Of a stretch of 64,000 bases of DNA, positions 60,488 through 64,000 are shown one piece after another. Source of the DNA: UBA1672 sp964352665 (lineage in GTDB: Bacteria > Pseudomonadota > Alphaproteobacteria > Micavibrionales > Micavibrionaceae); contig CAYGSJ010000002.1 in assembly GCA_964352665.1 (NCBI GenBank), forward strand, positions 62,001 to 126,000. The letters run 5' to 3'. Below the pieces are notes generated by a model. That model did not search any database. It had not been told where the DNA came from and saw only the letters and a program-made list of their open reading frames with translations. Each line of letters begins with the position of its first letter. Positions within the stretch are counted from its first letter, which is position 1. Made by a program: the position numbers and the translations under genes.

Positions 60488-61700
60488 AATCGTACTCGCC
60501 TATTCCGGTGGACTGGACACATCAATCATTTTGAAGTGGTTCATCGAAGAAGGCTATGAGGTGGTCGCCTACATCGCCGATGTAGGGCAGGAAGAAGATT
60601 TCACCGCGGCGCGTGAAAAAGCAGAAAATCTGGGCGCGGCAAAAGTCTATGTCGAAGATTTAAAAGAGGAATTCGTCCGTGACTACATCTACACCACGAT
60701 TAAATCCCAAGCCATCTACGAGGGACGCTACTTGCTCGGCACATCTGTTGCGCGTCCTGTTATTGCCAAACGCCAAATCGAAATCGCGGAAAAGGAAAAG
60801 GCACAATATGTTTCCCACGGTGCAACCGGAAAAGGGAACGATCAGGTGCGCTTCGAACTATCCTATTACGCCCTGAAACCCGACATCAAAGTCCTCGCGC
60901 CATGGAAAATGGATGAATTCCTGACACGCTTCGAAGGGCGGCAAGATATGCTGAACTATGCCGAACAATATGGCATTCCTGTCTCGGCCACACGTAAAAA
61001 ACCATATTCGGAAGATGATAATATGCTGCACATCTCGCATGAGGCAGGCATATTGGAAGACCCCAATACCCCCGCAGACGAAGACGTCTATTCGCGCACG
61101 ACTTCTATTGCCGATACCCCTGACACGGCCGACATCGTCGCTATAGAATTCGACAAGGGCATCCCCGTAAAGGTCAAAAACGAAACCGACGACACCACGG
61201 TAAAGGGCGCGGTCGAATTGTTCGAATATCTGAACAAACTCGGCACCAAGCACGGCATTGGACGGTTGGATATGGTCGAAAACCGTTTTGTCGGCATTAA
61301 GTCACGCGGTGTATACGAAACACCGGGCGGTGAAATTCTTTACAAGGCCCATCGTGATCTCGAAGGGCTTACTCTTGATCGTGAAGTCATGAAATTGCGC
61401 GATCAAATGTCCTTGAAGGTGGCGGAGCTGATCTATAACGGCTTCTGGTTCTCGCCGGAATTCGACCTGCTCATGACCTTTATGGACAAAGCACAGGAAA
61501 CCAATACCGGAACTGTACGTGTGCAGTTGCTCAAGGGCATGGCCTATCCGATTGCACGGACAAGTCCGGTCGCCCTTTATAATCCAGAGCAATCATCCAT
61601 GGATGTAACGGGTGGCTACGATCAAAAAGACGCAGACGGATTTATCAAAATCAACGCCGTACGCCTCAAAAACAATACCGCCGTGCATGGAAAGAAATAG
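60474..61700 (+). CDS. argG: argininosuccinate synthase
   Basis: 408 residues, typical length. The PP-loop AYSGGLDTSIILKWF is near residue 8; YVSHGATGKGNDQVRFELSY and DEDVYSRTTSI are conserved family blocks. It joins citrulline to aspartate. Base composition is noticeably more GC-rich than the small genes on either side. argH is not in the window. Confidence 0.97.
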   Translation: MSKGKIVLAYSGGLDTSIILKWFIEEGYEVVAYIADVGQEEDFTAAREKAENLGAAKVYVEDLKEEFVRDYIYTTIKSQAIYEGRYLLGTSVARPVIAKRQIEIAEKEKAQYVSHGATGKGNDQVRFELSYYALKPDIKVLAPWKMDEFLTRFEGRQDMLNYAEQYGIPVSATRKKPYSEDDNMLHISHEAGILEDPNTPADEDVYSRTTSIADTPDTADIVAIEFDKGIPVKVKNETDDTTVKGAVELFEYLNKLGTKHGIGRLDMVENRFVGIKSRGVYETPGGEILYKAHRDLEGLTLDREVMKLRDQMSLKVAELIYNGFWFSPEFDLLMTFMDKAQETNTGTVRVQLLKGMAYPIARTSPVALYNPEQSSMDVTGGYDQKDADGFIKINAVRLKNNTAVHGKK

Positions 61701-61701
61701 C

Positions 61702-62421
61702 TTAAACTTCTAATACAGGTGTAGCTGGCTGCTCTTCAAGATGGTTTCTTAATATTTGCTGGATTTCTCCTTCATATACGGCGCGCCCGCTTTCGTCATA
61801 AAATTCAAGCCGGTCTTCATATAAAACAGCACGCTCTTGTGCGGTCTGTCCAACCTTGATTTTGTTTGAATAGCCAAAAGCATAAAGAAGGTGATCGCCT
61901 ATCTCGCACTCATAGACTTTAATATGGCTTCTCTCGCCATCAACATCTATAAGACTTGGCCTTGTTAACATCTTTGCCAGAATACCGACAACAGCAGGCG
62001 ATTTTATGGCCATAGCCAATTGCGCCTCCGCTAAAGGAGATCCTTCAGGTTGCGCATAAAGCTTCGTTGCACCGTGGCCCACCTGCATTTCTGCCGTTCT
62101 TACAGTCATATCAACGCCACGGGTATCAAGCACAACCGCCCCGATCACATGCGGCACACCCCGGGTTGATTGCGCCACCAGAACTTGAGGCTCGTCTGGG
62201 CTCCGCCCCTCCCAATTGGTTGCCGTGCACACGTCATAACGTCTCGAGCTAAAATCTACAGCATGTAAAAAGGCGTGGGCCACTTTGCCTATACGTCCTG
62301 CATAGCCATGAACCTTGACTTGAACATTACTAAGAACTTGTCCTGCGCTCGCCTGTACACTCGCAAATTCCTTTACTAAAGGCGCGACCGCCCTGTTACG
62401 GCCAACATCATAAAAAGTCAT
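61702..62421 (-). CDS. uncharacterised protein, array-neighbour
   Basis: 239 residues from ATG 62421 (GGGTGGTAA upstream); GTG 62430 is possible. No signal peptide. Mixed alpha/beta: VLVAQSTRGVPHVIGAVVLD, VQVKVHGYAGRIGKVAHAF and EYECEIGDHLLYAFGYSN-like strands near the end. It does not carry the array domain. It shares with the array a TTGAC promoter and a GGGT leader. Convergent with argG, 1 bp apart. Function unknown. Confidence 0.7.
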   Translation of the reverse strand: MTFYDVGRNRAVAPLVKEFASVQASAGQVLSNVQVKVHGYAGRIGKVAHAFLHAVDFSSRRYDVCTATNWEGRSPDEPQVLVAQSTRGVPHVIGAVVLDTRGVDMTVRTAEMQVGHGATKLYAQPEGSPLAEAQLAMAIKSPAVVGILAKMLTRPSLIDVDGERSHIKVYECEIGDHLLYAFGYSNKIKVGQTAQERAVLYEDRLEFYDESGRAVYEGEIQQILRNHLEEQPATPVLEV

Positions 62422-62447
62422 ATTTACCACCCATATATTTTTATTAA

Positions 62448-62476
62448 AATCTATATGTTTTTGCCCCTCAAGTCAA
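62448..62476 (-). promoter_or_regulatory. promoter of the 61,702 gene
   Basis: On the minus strand TTGACT (62,476-62,471) and TAGATT (62,453-62,448) with a 17-bp spacer. Confidence 0.5.
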
Positions 62477-62567
62477 AATTAATGGCCCATCTCCAGCCTC
62501 AAATCGACATAAAATTACAAGGCACTGCATATTTTGTTTGATTTTTTTTTGCTGCGGCTATAGATTT

Positions 62568-62582
62568 CTCCGCTTTAGCGGA
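62568..62582. repeat. small hairpin just before the 62,590 start codon
   Basis: TCCGC-TTTA-GCGGA, ending eight bases before ATG 62590, so it would cover the ribosome site of that gene. Confidence 0.45.
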
Positions 62583-62589
62583 AAAAAAA

Positions 62590-63450
62590 ATGAAAGCATT
62601 ACACTCTACCAGATATGGGCTGCCTTTTTCTGAAGTGGCAGCCATCACGCCAATATCGACACCAGATATCGATTTGCCGCGCAATATTGTTGTGGCAAAC
62701 GGTAGCACACCACAGGATCGTAGAGCAAATGCCCTTGATGTTCTGTGCCGTGACGGACGGGTCAACAGTGTTGTCATTATCGAACCCCCAAGGCGACACG
62801 TAAAAGCCGCACTCGCACAATTACAGGATGCGGCTGAAGGAAGGCGGATAAGGATACGTCTTCAAACCAAAAAACCCGACGGCACTCGCACTCTAACAAC
62901 AGAAACTGCTAATGCTTACGCTCTAATGCAAGAAAGGCTTTCCCGGTATTTTTCCCAAAGAAGCTTATCCCGAATCCCTTTTGGAGGCAAAGAGCCCAAA
63001 AATCTTGACCCTCAAAACTTAGGAACAGCATCCCTTCTGTGGGATAGGTCCTTAAGAAGAATAACCACTACCGGACAAACCGTAAAACAAAGTCACATAA
63101 CCTACTCTCCTGAATACGGCTCAGATCAAAGAAAAGTAGACGGGTTTATCAACGCTCATATTGATCTGGACAGAGTTGAATTACGTGAAAAAAACGTCAG
63201 AGTTATAGAATGCACGGCGGGATCAGGCACCGTTTTGTTTGATGACGATGATTTCGAAGTAACACCAACATGTCTACGCCCTATACATTCGGGCATTACG
63301 TGCTGGGTCCTGCAAACCGGATCTTCTGTGATTATAAGAACACCATCAGTTAATCAAACATCAAAACCAGCTGTCCACGCACACGGAATAGGGTCGGAAA
63401 CAGAAGATTCTGAACAACGGCTTACAATAAAACATGATTTATGCCTCTAA
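62590..63450 (+). CDS. DUF1826-like protein, second copy in window
   Basis: 286 residues. The C-terminal half has AHIDLDRVELREKNVRVIEC, then AGSGTVLF and AVHAHGIGSETEDSEQRLTI. So H190-x-D192, R204, H263/H265 and R277 follow the same order as in the 27,925 protein. The N-terminal 160 residues share no clear similarity with it. A metal-binding cupin-like fold is possible; the substrate is unknown. Ribosome site is weak and partly inside a hairpin. Confidence 0.5.
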   Translation: MKALHSTRYGLPFSEVAAITPISTPDIDLPRNIVVANGSTPQDRRANALDVLCRDGRVNSVVIIEPPRRHVKAALAQLQDAAEGRRIRIRLQTKKPDGTRTLTTETANAYALMQERLSRYFSQRSLSRIPFGGKEPKNLDPQNLGTASLLWDRSLRRITTTGQTVKQSHITYSPEYGSDQRKVDGFINAHIDLDRVELREKNVRVIECTAGSGTVLFDDDDFEVTPTCLRPIHSGITCWVLQTGSSVIIRTPSVNQTSKPAVHAHGIGSETEDSEQRLTIKHDLCL

Positions 63451-63499
63451 CAAAAAATTTGTGATAGCCAAACTAGCCCTTCTCCTTTAAAACAAAAAA

Positions 63500-63949
63500 A
63501 TGACCACAGCAAAACGCACAAACGCAAAATTGTCCCCGCCGAAAGACGGCATATCTTACCTTGTCATTGAATTTGATCCGGATAGCGACGGCTACTTTCT
63601 CTATACACACGAAACCGAGGGGGCTGCTCCCAAGGCCGAGCTATGGTTCATGACCGAAGAAGATGCCATGACACAGGCCAATGACGACTACGGTGTGAGC
63701 CAGAGCGACTGGTCGGGCAATGACGAAGGTTCGGAGACCCCCACCCGCGATGTGAATGGAACAATCCTGCAAAACGGTGATGACGTCACTTTGATCAAAG
63801 ACCTCGATGTCAAAGGTGCGGGCGTAACCATAAAACGTGGCACAACGGTAAAAAACATCTCGCTGACAAATAACCCCGAACAAATTGATTGCCGCACCAA
63901 AGAAGTCAAAAATCTTGTCCTTCTGAGTTGTTTTGTTAAAAAACTTTAG
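63500..63949 (+). CDS. PhnA C-terminal domain fused to an unknown N-terminal domain
   Basis: 149 residues. Residues about 83-149 are a clear PhnA/YjdM C-terminal domain: DVNGTILQNGDDVTLIKDLD, VKGAGVTIKRGTTVKNISLT and IDCRTKEVKNLVL...FVKKL. The zinc ribbon that precedes this domain in YjdM is absent; instead residues 15-70 (SYLVIEFDPDSDGYFLYTHE, LWFMTEEDAMTQANDDYGV) form a different small domain. Despite its name, PhnA's role is not established. No good ribosome site. Confidence 0.75.
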   Translation: MTTAKRTNAKLSPPKDGISYLVIEFDPDSDGYFLYTHETEGAAPKAELWFMTEEDAMTQANDDYGVSQSDWSGNDEGSETPTRDVNGTILQNGDDVTLIKDLDVKGAGVTIKRGTTVKNISLTNNPEQIDCRTKEVKNLVLLSCFVKKL

Positions 63950-64000
63950 TCACGGGTTTACATACACGCGCAACATGCTAAACCCTTATTACCAATTAAA
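63950..64000. other. window end, no feature seen
   Basis: 51 bp after the last stop codon; no gene or terminator recognised. Confidence 0.5.

Noticed and set aside
57566..63949. The right end as an integrated phage or island
   Set aside because: The cluster of small unknown genes is suggestive, but I see no integrase, attachment repeat, tRNA or phage structural gene, and argG lies in the middle.

Overview
The window comes from an alphaproteobacterium. Gene content shows this more firmly than any single sequence: CtrA, the FlbD/FliX pair, FlbT and FlaF, a DksA with a degenerate zinc finger beside fliX, FliL/FliM, and the usual alphaproteobacterial flagellar gene order. The DNA looks AT-rich for the class. 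A lineage such as Micavibrionales or a relative would fit, but I cannot fix the order from sequence alone.

Positions 1-42,100 form one large flagellar locus. From the left, on the minus strand, come a secreted TPR protein (cut by the window edge), two adjacent MotB-type proteins, a MotE-like protein, a DUF6468-like protein, FliM and FliL. Divergent from these are flgF-flgG-flgA-flgH. A small orphan, dksA and fliX read left. flgI, flgJ, two tandem FlgN-like chaperones, fliK, flgD and flgE read right. Then come a large flagellin, flbT and flaF, a FlaG-like gene (minus), fliF-fliG-fliH-fliN-motA, flbD, flhA, flhF-flhG, a second FliK-like protein, a Nudix-like membrane protein, and fliJ/fliI (minus). 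fliE, fliP/Q/R, flhB and flgB/C are not here.

Regulation can be read from the DNA. Three good sigma-54 (-24/-12) sites precede flgF, flgI and fliH, which suits FlbD as activator. Two perfect TTAA-N7-TTAA CtrA boxes precede the flagellin gene and fliF. ctrA lies at 42,282, behind a phased array of six TTAA half-sites. The flagellin leader has a hairpin close to the start codon, and flbT, the known post-transcriptional regulator of flagellin in Caulobacter, is the next gene.

Positions 43,000-52,250 hold housekeeping genes: pgsA, pyrD, a degenerate EAL protein, a yejA-kdsB-histidine phosphatase operon, a TPR protein and yejB-yejE. Positions 52,486-57,577 form an arginine operon: an unassigned P-loop protein, then argC, a divergent argB, argD and argF. 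argG lies at 60,474.

Between argF and argG is the most unusual element: six small minus-strand genes (57,566-60,135) carrying seven diverged copies of one domain I do not recognise. It has a beta-rich half with a G-x-W...(V/L)AVF core, then a helical half ending in an 'N-(I/L/V)-D-x-x-x-A...L..Y' motif. Several of these genes have their own TTGACA promoter-like sequence and a similar GGGT Shine-Dalgarno leader. This tandem family is the best candidate for an undescribed system. The right end holds a secreted-looking or cytosolic orphan (61,702), a DUF1826-like protein (related to another at 27,925) and a PhnA C-terminal domain fused to an unknown N-terminal domain.
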